Origin: Posidonia oceanica | Lineage: Eukaryota > Streptophyta > Magnoliopsida > Alismatales > Posidoniaceae | Direction of reading: 5' to 3' | Length of the DNA stretch: 64,000 nucleotides | NCBI GenBank assembly: GCA_037176725.1 | Contig: JAZBRS010000074.1 | Coordinates: forward strand, 67,336,001 to 67,400,000 | Shown: in pieces, positions 33,784-45,523 of the stretch | How the letters are laid out: every line of letters starts with the position of its first letter | Numbering within the stretch: position 1 is the first letter of the stretch | Program-made: the position numbers and the translations under genes | Notes under the pieces: model-generated | The model's database searches: none | Seen by the model: the letters and a program-made list of their open reading frames with translations, nothing else | Told to the model about the DNA's origin: nothing

Positions 33784-34977
33784 CTACGGGATAGCCATCC
33801 TCTGATCCTTGGGCAACATGCATCTGTCTTTACTGGACTGTAGATCATATCCAAGGCCTTCAGACTCTCTTCGCTCTACTGCTTGGACTGGCTCAGCGAT
33901 TCCCTGGCCGTATCGCCTGAGCGGCGCTCCTTTGACATAGCCCCATCTGTGACAGACATTTTCGACCATCCGAAAGGGGTTGCTGTGAACGGCTAAGGAG
34001 TTGACACGTTCAAGATCAAGTACAAAGCTAACCGGCTCACACCGATTAACTCAATACAAAGCAGCTGAAAGTTCAAGGTCAAAAGGGATAGTATGCGAAG
34101 AGATGGGTGCAACCGCCTCGATCCGCTCCTTTTCGAAGTTTTCTGCCATTACAACGATAACATCGTCGCTGTGGCGAAACTTGATCATGCGGTGGAGGGT
34201 CGAGGGGATGACCTGATGCTTGTGCAGCCAAGGGTGCCCAAGCAGGAAGTTAAAGTTAGGCTCCAAGTCGACAATGTAGAACTCCACATCGAAAGTGACC
34301 GGGCCAATAATCAAAGGAATAATCAGAATCCCTAGAGCGTCATGATGTGTATTGTCAAAAGCTGTCATTCCCTTTATCGCTGGAGTGATATCCTCGGCTT
34401 TGAATCCGAGCCTGGTTGCAGTGTGCAACGGACAGATATTAAAGCCTGACCTGTTATCAACCAGCAATAGGGGAATGCGGAAGTTTTTGTATTGCACCAT
34501 GACAAACAAGGGCTGGTTATGATTAATCCTGGTCGGAGGCAGCTCATCTCTCGTGAAAGAAATGATCTACGGCTCCGCAATAACGCCAACCATGCTCTCC
34601 AGGGCCTTAGGTTCTATGGCTTGGGACACACAGGCAGCTTGGAACATTCGGAGAAAAGCCTCATGGTGTTCAGAAGAGGAGTGTATAAGGTCCCAAATAG
34701 ATATATCGGCTTTAACCCTCCTAAGTTGGGAAGTGATGTCAATTTTGTGGTGCGGCTTTCTGGCAGTAGGAGGGGGTGCTTTGGGAGTTGGCTCTACCAG
34801 GCTAGGTGCAGGGGGTTGGCTTGATGTTGGGGGTGCTGCAAGCTGGCTAACAGGTAGGGGTGCTGTGGGTTGGCTTGCTGGTGGAGGTGTAGTGGGTGCT
34901 GGACGGCTGGGCCTTACCACCGGTGTTGCGGGCTGGTATACCCTCCCCGATCGCGTGACTTCTGCGCAAGTTTTCAT
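33784..34977 (-). pseudogene. Aspartic protease block (Element 2), active site altered
   Basis: In-frame blocks 34977-34567, 34509-34051 and 33969-33784 match Element 1. They hold the helical ISIWDLIHSSSEHHEAFLRM segment, the protease core PLLLVDNRSGFNICPL and FNFLLGHPWLHKHQVIPSTL, and the tail VENVCHRWGYVKGAPLRRYG. The catalytic loop has DNRSG where Element 1 has DNGSG; loss of the conserved Gly should disable the enzyme. A TAG at 34567 replaces a Gln codon seen in Element 1. Confidence 0.86.
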
Positions 34978-35178
34978 GGCGTAGTCATAGGGTACGCGAT
35001 GGGGGTCCTAGGTTAAGTCAATAACTGTAGGGGCCCGTGCTTCGAGCACAAGAGGGGCTATCGGAGAGTTGGCTGGGTAATAGGGTGCGGGCTGCTAGTG
35101 CTGGTAGGTTGCAGGAGGCCCTGGCTGGGACCAAGCTAACAGGCTGACTAGGGGCCTACCTAAATAGGAGGCTAGGGT

Positions 35179-37655
35179 CTAGGCTTGAGGTCTAGCTTGA
35201 AGGTATACAGGGGCAGGGGCCTGAGGATGCATGGAAGGACGAGCGGCGGAGCGCCCCGGCCTGGTGCGCGGTCGGATCATATAGACTCCTGACTCGGAGC
35301 TGGCAACGGCGGCACAATACAGATCTAGAGGGAAGGGCTCCGAGACATCATGAATGAGCTCAGAGGGGTCTACCACAGATGTAGCAGGCCCGGAGGGAGA
35401 GAGAGAGTAGATTCCCGAGGTCCCCGCTCCTGCCGAATTGGGATGCTCCGAGAGGGGCTGGTGGACAATGCTGGGATGAGGGGGTGCTAATGCTGATGCA
35501 GGGGCTGATGCTGATGGAAGAACAGAAGAAGGTGCCTCGTGCGTGTGGATCGAGATCGTTCTCGACTCGATCAGATTCTGGATGGCGTCCCGTAGAGTGA
35601 GGCAACTATTCATCGAGTGCCCGGGGGCTCGATGAAAGTCGTAGAAAAGGTGCGCCTTATGCCAATGCGGAAGTGGATTTGGCAAAGGGCGCGCCTCGGG
35701 AAAGCTCAGAAATGTAGCAACCATGGGGAGGATGGCAGTTAGCGGCTCCACTAGTGGGGTGAAGTGACGCCGTGGCCTCCTTGGCCCCTGGGGTTGCGCT
35801 TGCTGGACCGGTGCGGCAGGATACACCGGTTGGGCGGTGGTGGTGATTGGTGGTGTGGGAGGTGCTCTAGGTGCTGGTGCATAGATGACTTGATGCGGGG
35901 GAGGTCGAACTGCTAGCTGAACAGGCACGGGCGTGGGGTCGACGTAGGCAACAGTAGGCTTCGGTGAGTCCTTCTTCTTGGGCAGGCCGCTGGTACCACT
36001 GCTGTTGCTGCTGGGATTGCTACTGGTGTTGTTGTTGTTGCTGCTGGCGGTGGCCTGCTTGGCAAACGCAGAGAGCGCCGAGAAGTTGCCACTCCGTAGC
36101 GAACTCTCCACGCGGGTGCCAGCCCGGATCAGTGTAGAAAAGATTGTGACAGGTTGAATGCTGAGCAGAGCCCCGACAGCAGGCTGCGCACCCTCAATCA
36201 CAATCTCGAGGGACTCCTCATCAGAGGGTCCGTCTCGAACCTGTGAAGCGAGTGCGCGCCAGCGGCCGACATACTCCCCGAACGGCTTGCCGGGGTTCTG
36301 CTTTAATGCGACCAGGTCCGCATGCTTAGGGACCAAGTCCAAGTTGAAGGAGTATTGTCCCAGGAATGCCTGGCTGAGGTCATTCCACGTCTTTATGCTG
36401 GCCATGTCAAGTGAGGTGAACCACTTGAGCGCAAGGCCACTCAGACTTTTTTGGAACAAGCGGATTAGCAAGCTCTCGTCAGCCTGGAGCTGAGCGAGAT
36501 CTCCATAGTACGCCTTCAGATGTGCAATTGGGCAGCCTCTACCATTGTATTTTTCAAATACCGGGATGCGGAACTTCGGAGGGAGTATCGCCTCTAGGAA
36601 GTAACAGAGATCCCGGAACTGGTAAGACTGGTGGTCCGTACCTACACTTGTCGAAGTGCTTTCTCTAGTATGGCGAACTTGTCGTCGTTAGAGTCTGGAG
36701 CTGCTGCCAAAGGAGGTGGTACAGCAGGGGCAGGGGTCACATACGCCACATAAGATGCACTGAGGTGCTCCTCTAGGTCAACCATCACCTCGCCTGGTGG
36801 AGCAACGAGATGGGCGGCGTATCCGTGCGGGTGTGCTGTGTGTGCAGGCATGTATGCTGGGGTGGGGTATTACTGATGCAGGGGGTATGTATAACTAGCA
36901 TGCTGAGCAGTAGGTGATGCAGAGTGCTGGAGCGTTAGCTGTTGCACCGGCATGGTGCTGGTCTACGGGCCAGAGGGATGCTGCGCTCCGATCAGTCCCA
37001 CGGACTAACCACCAGGTGCCAGAGGAGGATGTTGTACTGGGTGTTGTGCATATGCAGGAGGCAGAAGCTGGGCCCCCATCGCCTGAGCAGTGAGTAGCTG
37101 AGGCGGTGGTCTGGGCGGGGGAGCAGAGGGGAATGCCTGCAACGCGAGAGTAGGTGGCAGCGGAGCCTCGGGAGCGGCAGAAACAAATGAAGGGCGGAGA
37201 GATAGAGCCATGCCCTGCAGTCTCTGGGCAGTCTCCATCAGCTACTGATACTGCATCTCAGGGGACCCGTCAGTAGGTATGCTGAGTTGCAGGACCGGCG
37301 GAGGACCAGAATCAAGCAGTTGGGACACAGATTGTCCAAGAGGTGGAGGTCCTAAGGCGTAATTCGCCGCAGCAGGGTGAGTGCCAAAAGTGACATCGCC
37401 CTGGGGAGGAGGAGTTAGTGGTGTCTCCGGAGCACGGGCGGTGGTTACCAAGACAGTCTCGGCAACCGGGTCCGGCGGAGTCTGCCACTGCCCCACAGAA
37501 TAAGAAGGCGGCAGCTGTACTAGAGAAGGAGACGCTAGCACAGAAGGAGTCAATGCAGGAACTGAAGGGACCGAAAGAGGGGCCACCTTCGAGGCAACAA
37601 GGACCTGGGAGTCACCAACAAACTGGGCCATCGTTGACCGAAAGCGGGTGATCAC
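35179..37655 (-). pseudogene. Gag region (Element 2)
   Basis: The N-terminal Pro-rich part is at 37655-36642 and the capsid core at 36471-35179, with LIRLFQKSLSGLALKWFTSL, KTWNDLSQAFLGQYSFNLD and KPFGEYVGRWRALASQVRDG, then a knuckle-like segment YDFHRAPGHSMNSCLTLRDA and a Pro/Ser spacer. Spacing between 36642 and 36471 is not a multiple of three, so a frameshift lies there. The long 430-codon block shows that the knuckle region read through in the ancestor; Element 1 has a TGA in it. The start is uncertain: 37655 is GTG and the frame continues upstream (IAPPRIRPLASTHS). Confidence 0.88.
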
Positions 37656-38791
37656 AGTGCTATGGGTAGAAGCAAGAGGGCGAATCCTAGGAGGAGCTAT
37701 GTTCGCTAAAGCGAAGTAGCTCAGAAAGGGGGATGATCAGAAGCAGGGGTCACAGCAGGGGCGTCAACAAAAGAAGGCACTCAAGCTCCAGCTAAGGAAC
37801 TCGTTGACAGACCTCTGCGTGAAAGGCAAACAAAATCAGGAGATTAGAACCCAAAAAGTAAAAGCAAATGCGTTAGTGTATGATATGAATGCGAATGTAT
37901 GCTTTCTAGCATGCTCTCCCTCACCAATCTAGGGTGTCCTAGTAGGCAGTCTACTCCGGATGCTCGGGGGTGTACGGGTCGCTGACTTAGGCTAGAAAAA
38001 AGCAGGTCCCACGTCTTAAACCCGGCCCAAAGCTCAGGTGGTGACGTAGTGGTGTGTTGGTGGCCTTGACCCTGCCAGAAGCATGGGTGGTACCCTCTAC
38101 TAACACCGATGCGACCCCCTGACAATGGGGGACAGGCCGATCTACTTACTCCACACCAAAGCGTTGGAGGCAAGAGACCGGGACTATCCTTCTCAGACTG
38201 TAGGTGGACTCAGATGAGAAGAATGCATGCCCTATATGATGCTTCATGCAAATGCTTCGCGTTTTATCTTGCGTATTTTATTAACTCAAGGGGGGTGTAG
38301 GTGTGTTTGCAGTCTCTAGTTGCTCCTAGAAGTTCTTTTTACTTGCTGTTTTTAATTAGCCATGGGGGAAGCAATCAGTCTCTAATTGTCCTTAGGCCTA
38401 ATGCAAAAGGGGAAGAAAATCACCCAGTTATGGCAAGCAAGCAACACACATCATTGCAAAAGGCATGGGCATGGCATGTGTACGTGTGTGTGAGCATGAT
38501 AGTGAAAGAAAAAACACTTATCATAGCAAAAAGTAGGTATGCATAGCATGTGCAAGTGCAGTGACATTGTATTGGTGTAAAAGGAAGCAATCATTATTCA
38601 AAAGGCATGCATGGTGTGCCAAGCAAGTATTTAGACATGTGATGCAAACAAATGAAGCAGCGCAGGCAATCATGGCATAAAGCAGGTAAATAAACAAGCA
38701 AGCAGGTAAGCAAGTAAAGTAGGCGAAGGCAAAAGGCCAGCAAAACACCAAAGCAAGAGGCGAGAAGGCCAAGGCGAAAGCCGGAGTACTG
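37656..38791 (-). other. Untranslated leader of Element 2
   Basis: About 1.1 kb matching the leader of Element 1. No coding sequence seen. Confidence 0.75.
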
Positions 38792-38810
38792 CTCCCCAGC
38801 AGAGTCGCCA
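38792..38810 (-). other. Primer binding site, Element 2
   Basis: Minus-strand TGGCGACTCTGCTGGGGAG, one base inside the LTR start at 38812. Same class as in Element 1. Confidence 0.85.
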
Positions 38811-39299
38811 CTGTAGTAATCCTGAATTCTGATCGTCCATGCACGTTACCAAAGCTTGCGTGCACCGATCAAAATAGGCTCACTAAACGCGACTGGATCC
38901 GAGGGAAGAACTCGACTCGGAAACGCTGGTGTTGACACCCCATTTTGACAGGCTTGAACCAATTGGGACCTTCTGGTGACTTCTGGATCTGAACCTAGGT
39001 CAAAACTACCACAACCTTTTTCATCTTTCTCTTCAAATCAAGCCTAAACTTGACCTAAGCCTACACCTATTTCCCAAACCCAAAACTTACCCAAAAACCA
39101 TAGGAAAACCCATCACCCCCTACTTAGCAAACCTACCCAAACACTTAGAAATTTTCAACCCGAAACCATTCCCAAAAACCCTAGAAAACCTAGGTAAAAC
39201 TACCCTTTTTCTACACCTCAAAACCCTTCTAAAACTTTCTCAAAACTAAACCAAAGCCCTAGAACCAACACTAGAAATCCTAGGCTACACATTCCCCAA

Positions 39300-40690
39300 T
39301 TTTCACTCCTTTTCAAAACCTTTAAACCTTCCTTTTACCCAAATTATCGTTTTCTCTCTCCAGGATTATTCTTTTCTCTCTCCTCCCTCTCTCCTGATTA
39401 TCCTCCTTCTTTTCATCCCCTTCTCTCCTTTTTTCTTGCCTGGCTGTGGGCCCCCCTTGTGCATCTATCTCTTCTCAATCTTATTCCTATTTTTATCTTA
39501 TTTTTAGCAATTTCCTTGACTTTCAAAAAATTATCTTCTTTCAACTCCTCTCTTTCCCCTTTATTCCCCCTCTTTTCCCTTTTCTTCTTCCTTCTCCTTT
39601 TCTTTTTCTTTCTTTTGCTAAGTCCCTAAAAAATCCTTAAAAACCTCTAAAAACTTTAAAACAAAAGGAAAACAAACCGAAACCCTAAGAAAAATAATTA
39701 AAAATATTAAGCAAACAATTAAAAACCTAAACCCAACTAAATCTAGCTAAAATGGAAAACCAAGAATGCAAGCTAAAAAATGCAAAACAAACCAAAAGAA
39801 AATGCTGTAAGATCAAGGAAAAAATTAAAATGCAATCAAAACCAACCAAAAGTGAAGACCCTATCAAAAATAATCAAAAGCAAACCCTAAGAAGAAGTAA
39901 AACAATTAAAGACACTAAGACAAATAATTGATGAAAAACTTAACTTAACAAATCTAAGAGGAGCAATTTAAAAACCTAACTAAAAAAAAAGAGAGAAACA
40001 ACTAAAGACTTAAAAACACTTAATTAAATAAGAGAAACTTAACTAAAAAACATCAAGAGAACTTAACAAACATAAGATCAAAAATATAATTCAAAGAAGA
40101 CTTAAGAAGAATCCTAAAAGACTAAAATCAAAAGCCAAAACTCACTCTAATTAATCTAAAAACAAACTTTAAAAAAATCCTAATTAACATCCCAAGTACT
40201 TAACAAGAAAAACATAATAAAAAAACAACTTAAAAGGCTTGACAAACATTTAATCAAAATAAAAAACAGATATCAAACCCAAAATCCCTCTAAACCTGAT
40301 TAACCAACCAAAAACAGCCATTAAAAAATTTAATCAAGGTCCTAACTTAAAATACAATCACTCTAATAATTTTACCCATTTTTATTTTATTTTTATCCAA
40401 TTTATTTCTCCTCTCTTTCCCTTCCATTTCTCTCTTTCTTCCTATCTTTCTTTTCTTCCTTTTCTCCTGCTGGGCCTAGTCCGGCCCCTTCCACCCCCGT
40501 CTTTCTTTTCTTTCTTTCTTTTTCTTTTTTTCAGCTCGCGGCCCGGCCCGCGGTCTGCTTCCTTCCTCCTCCGCCCTTCTTTCTTCTTCCTTCAGTTCTT
40601 CTTCTCTTCTCTCGCGAAGCCAACAGCACTCCCTCCCACCATTTGAATTCGAGTCTTCCCCCTCCATCAGATCACCTACAGCTCGCTTCT
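39300..40690 (+). other. A-rich and pyrimidine-rich U3 part of S1, no gene
   Basis: A/AAACC-rich tract to about 40380, then TTTATTTTATTTTTATCC and a C/T-rich run. Pyrimidine-rich tracts near a composition switch are common at plant promoters, so the transcription start may be near 40600-40700, but this is only positional inference. Confidence 0.45.
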
Positions 40691-42020
40691 CCTCTCTCGT
40701 CTCTCAGCGCCATTTCCGGTGGGCATTTACTACCGGTCTCCCTCGCCGCTCGTCTGCAGTAGTCGGCGCCGGTGGAATTCAAATTCCACAAGCGTGCGAG
40801 CAGTCCGGGAGCAGCTGATAAAAGCCTCACCTTCCTCTTGCCTCTCCGCCTTTTGTCATCCGAGAGAGAGAGCTAAGAAATTCAGAGAGAATTCCCCAGC
40901 AAAAACTCCTTCTTCTTCCTCTGAAACCAGCAGCATTTCACCCTCCTCTTCCCCTGAAACCAAGCCCGTTCCAGCCATCCATTCCCTTGCATTTTCATCC
41001 CCCGAACACATCCAGAACACCAATACCCTTCCCCCTCCATTCCTCAGCCTTTCCACCCCAGAATCACCCCCAGTTCCACCAGAAATCACCACAGCAACCC
41101 AACTCCACCTCCTCTGAAATTGCCACCGCTACTGAGTCCCAAACCTTCCCAAAACCTAGCACCCTACTCACCTGAACTCCACCTCCCCAAACCACCCGGC
41201 CTTCAGCCCAGCGACCCACCACAGTTCCTACCCACCACCACAAACACTTGCACCTCTTCCTATCCAGAGAACCAACCGATCAGCCAACCCCTTCAACAGA
41301 CTTCCCCTGACAATTCAAGCTCCCTCACGCCTTCACCAGACATCCAGCAACCTGCCAGAAGGTTCCGTTCAGTCCAAGGAGCAACAGACCGCTCCCCCCG
41401 TCCCCGGCAGAACCAGCGGCACCCAAAAAAGCCGACTCCCGCTTCCGGCCCGCGAGCTCGCATCTGTGCATCCAGCAAGCTCTGGAGCGTCGCGCTGAGC
41501 AGAACCGGACGCCCAAAAGCAACCGAAGACGCCCACAGCAGCCAGACCAACCTCACCGTCGATCCCTGGATCAGTCGACGTCGGGAGGACGCTCCAGCCA
41601 CGGGAACAGGTATTTCTCTTCGCCCCTAGGTTAGCCTCCTTCCTCTCTCGCTTCTCTGCCCCTTAGCCTAGGGATTCCCTCTCTCCTGCGCCGGGTCAAC
41701 ACTGGGTCAGCGTCGTCTTCTCCAGCGAGCTTCACAGTACGTCCCGCCGCTCCGGTCAGCAGAACGTCGCTCCAGCAGCTGTCTCCGCTCCGCACGGGCC
41801 CCAGAAGCATGCTCCAGCCTTTAGGCCGCACCGACGCCACCTCATCCGCCCGGACTGCACTTGAGAAGGTCTGCAGACCTCCGGTGACTTCTTCGATTCG
41901 CTCCAGCCAGCGTCGAACCTCGCCGGACGTCGCCCGAGCTTCGTCAGGTCCAGGTGAAGCCTTCCCGCCGGTTTACGCAGCTCCAGCCTCCCTATGCCGG
42001 CGTTCATGGACACTGGAAGC
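40690..42020 (+). other. GC-rich, CpG-containing block of S1
   Basis: Ser/Pro/Thr-rich ORFs (for example 41120-41629, 169 codons) are open but show no domain, and the homologous stretch in Element 1 reads differently. I treat it as R-region or leader sequence and not as a gene. Confidence 0.55.
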
Positions 42021-42169
42021 TTTTGCTACAGTGTCCATGGCCGTCGGCCATTTCACTATGCATTTATTTCATGTTACCTTGGTTATTTTACCAAATATTG
42101 CATTTTTGGTCTCAGTTCTTGCTTATTTGCGTTCAGGTCCTTTATTTGATTAAATCTGTTTATTTCTGA

Positions 42170-42980
42170 ATTAAAATCATATAAAATTGCATGAAAAATA
42201 TGTAGTTCTATTTATTTGCATATCAGTCCCTTTTACTGTGCTTTCCTTCAGTAATAAATTTGATTTTGGCCCTCCAGCTTTTGATTATTGCATTTTAGTC
42301 CTGCAGCTGTTTAATTTGATTTAATGCACTAAGTTTGTCATATAAAATTGCATTTTAGGTCCTTATTGTCTTCTGTAATTGCCATTTAATCCTCTGTCCT
42401 GTTAACTTAGCTTTTATTTTTCAATTTTTGCTTGCTGCATTGCATTATTTCCCCCCTGTTTTCTGATTTTTGCATATAGGTCCTTCCCTAATACACAGTA
42501 GTCATTTAAATGCATATTTTGCTTACAGAATTGCATTTTTGACCCTGCATGATTTGAAAATTGCACATGGGTCCTCTGCATGCTTATAAAAATCATTTAA
42601 ATGCATATTTTGCTTATAAAATTGCATTTTAGCCCCCACATGTTTGGAAAATTGCATATAGGTCCCCCATCTACATTCCTAGACCCACTAGATCCCTGTT
42701 TTGGTGGAAAAATTGCATTTTGGACCTTAATGATTTCAAAATTGCATTCTAACTTGTCACATGATTTCAAAAGTTTGTCCTGATGCATGCTCATCTTGGA
42801 AAATTGCATTTTAAACCCTGTCTTTTGTAAAATTGCATGCAGACCCTCCTTTTTTCAAAATCCTTGCATAAAAGCCCCAAACTTTTCAAAATCTTTGCAT
42901 TTAGACCCCCATCCTTTCAAAAATTGCATTTAGATCCCCAATTTTCTGAAAAATCACCCCTAAGTCTTTTCTTGCATTTT
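42170..42980. repeat. ATGCAATTTT-type tract in S1
   Basis: Repeats of AAAATTGCAT, AGGTCC, CATTTAAATGCATATTTT and GCTTATAAAATTGCAT in the opposite orientation to 10120-10930. Confidence 0.8.
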
Positions 42981-43719
42981 GCATGCATTGCACTCATGCA
43001 TTCTAGTATTTTGCATCCTTTGCACACACTTAAACACTCCTAGCTCCCATTTGCATGGGAGGACCTGTTTTACACACCCCTAGGACCTCCTGTACACTTA
43101 GATCTATTCTTCTCTCCTGTTCTGGCCCTTCTGCCTTGAAGCTGGGATATCTTCCAATCTGGCCGTTGGATCTTCTCAAACAAGCTACCCGGATGACCCC
43201 GACGGAGCGCTCTTCAGCATGGACCAAGCAGATCTCAGATCAAGTTTCATATTTCCCAGGTACGTCCTTCTGAACCCCTGCACAGCATTCATTTGCATAC
43301 CATTTGCATTGCATGCATCGTTTTCGCTTTTTGTTTCCTCGATCATGTAGAATAGGACTTCCTCTTCTTACCCATAAATTCCGTTCCCCTTTTCACGTAT
43401 TCCCAAGTGTTTTGTGTTGCGTTTCCCCTGGATTCACCACTTATTGCGACTTTCTTCCCCCTTTTCCACGATCCGATCGCGCCGCGAGCTTTGGGCAGCG
43501 TGCGAGACACATCGTGGGGCGGTTTAGTGGGAAACAGTCACAAAGCAGTGGCAATCCCTCCACTTGTTCATTTTCCCCATTGTGGGTCTTCACACCTACT
43601 CTGCGTGGCCCTTAAACAGTGTCTGTTCTCACACACGCACTGTTTGCTTCTCCTTTCGCTTTTTTTTATCCTCTCTCTTTGCATTTGCATCTGCATGGTT
43701 TTGTCGAGGTTTTATTCCG

Positions 43720-44010
43720 AAGCTTTTGGCACCGTTTTGCGTGCCTGCTTCGCTTTTGGCATCGTTTTGTGTGCCCGCTTCGCTTTTGGCACCGTTTTGC
43801 GTGCCTGCTTTGCTTTTGGCACCGTTTCGCGTGCCCGCTTCGCTTTTGGCACCGTTTTGTGTGCCCGCTTCGCTTTTGGCACCATTTCGCGTGCCCGCTT
43901 TGTTTTTGGCACCGTTTTGCGTGCCCGCTTTGTCTTTGGCACCGTTTTGCGTGCCCGTCTTGCCTTTTGCGCCGTTTCGCGTGCCATTCTCGTTTCTCGC
44001 ATTGTTTCGT
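43720..44010. repeat. 30-base minisatellite in S1
   Basis: About nine copies of CGCTTTTGGCACCGTTTTG followed by CGTGCCCGCTT, the complement of the unit at 8780-9750. Three frames on each strand stay open because the unit is a multiple of three. Confidence 0.92.
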
Positions 44011-44681
44011 GTGTTTTACGCCGTTTTCTCTTGCATGTCGCCTGCATTGCTTGGTTTTATTGTCGTCTTGCTTTTTCGCTTGCATTCGCATATAGGGCAG
44101 TGATGCTTACTGCCTGGAGTTCTCACGAGCTAGGTTACGCCCGGTTCGGAACACAGACAGCGCTGCTGAGCACTTAGATTGCACGTTTACTTTCCTGCAT
44201 TGCATTCTACCACTTAGAGCACACCTATGAGCATTCATTTTGGCATTCATTGGCATTTAGGCATTCCAATCTGCATTTCCCTGCATATGCGAGCGTAAGC
44301 CTAGAAAGACTGATTCTCGGGCATGTCGGGGGTGCCTAACACCTTCCCCGCACGTAACAGGAGTCCTTGCCCAGTCTTTTGGCCCGCAATGACCATATCG
44401 CCCTTATCCTAGGCATGAGTCATCTCATTTGCATGTATTTGCATTTGTTTCCCTTTGCATAGCTTTGCTTTGCATTTCTTGCTTGGTTTTGCGTGTTAAT
44501 CCACGCATTTCCCCTGTTTTCCTTGTCTCCCGATAATGGACACGGTGGCAACTCTGAATTGTCTTATCTTCTTCTTTTCTTATCTTTTCTCCCTTGTTTT
44601 AAGTGTTTTCGAGTTGAGCCCTCCACCTCGGACATCGCCGCCAATAGTAAGCCTGATTCTGATTGGGATTACTACAGCTGG

Positions 44682-45523
44682 CAAAAGAAAAGAAAAGGAA
44701 TGATAAGACAATTCGGAGTCGCCATCGGGTCTATTGAATTGGAAAACAAGGAAAACCAGAGGTTAAGCATGAAAAGACATGCAAAACCGGATGCAAGGAG
44801 GGGCAAAGGGATGTGAGGCTAAGCTAAGCTACGCTATACTACTATGCCATGCTATGCTATGCTATGACTCTAGCCTAAGATAAAGGAAAGGTCGATGCAA
44901 GCCAAGAGAAAGGGCAAGGACTCCTATTACGCACGGGGAAGGTGTTAGGCACCCCGATACGTCCGAGAGTCAGTCTTTCTTAGGCAATCTCGCGCTAATG
45001 CAGGGAATTGCTAGCCTAATGCCTAAATGCCATACATGCTTACCTACTATGCCATACGTGCTATCTATGTGCTCAGCCACGTTGCTAGTGTTCCGAACTG
45101 GGCGGACCCTGGTTCGTGAGAACTCTTAAGCAGTAAGCATCATGGCCCTATATGCAGATGCAGGCGATAAAACAAAACCACGGGGAAACCAAGCAATGTA
45201 GGCGACATGCAAGCGATAAAGCAAAACAGGTGCGGAAAATGGTGCGAGAACACGGAAAACAATGCAAGGCATGGAAAACGGTGTAAAAGGCAGAAAGCAA
45301 TGCAACGGGGGGCGGAAAACTATGCAATAGAGCGGAAAAACAATGCAAAATGTAGGAAACGGGGCAATGCACGGAAAACGAGGCAAAGCGAGGTGCAAAA
45401 TCGAAACAAAGGGGTGGGTAACATGCATTGGGGTTGCAGCAAGCCAAAGAAGCAATAAAACGTGAGAAACGGCGAGTGAAACAAAATTTGCACTTTAAAA
45501 CGGCTGTCAGCCATCTGCAAGTA
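44682..45523 (-). other. U5 side of Element 2 5' LTR
   Basis: Matches 23460-24309. Includes CGGAGTCGCCATCGGGTCTA and CAAAACGGTG-like loose repeats. No gene. Confidence 0.85.

Larger units (their letters stand above)
38930..44676 (+). mobile_element. S1: solo LTR of the Element 1 family (5747 bp)
   Basis: Begins TGTTGACACCCCATTTTGAC and ends GGGATTACTACA, the ends of the Element 1 LTR, in plus orientation. GCTGG at 38925-38929 is repeated at 44677-44681. There is no interior on either side, so this is a solo LTR left by recombination between the two LTRs of an element. Plus-strand order: A-rich tract (39640-40380), pyrimidine-rich run (40390-40620), GC-rich block (40690-42020), ATGCAATTTT-type tract (42170-42980), 30-base minisatellite (43720-44010), U5. 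Confidence 0.95.

Noticed and set aside
40719..41629. Ser/Pro-rich ORFs in S1 as a host gene
   Set aside because: They sit in the GC-rich block of a solo LTR bounded by a target duplication; the equivalent block in Element 1 has different frames.
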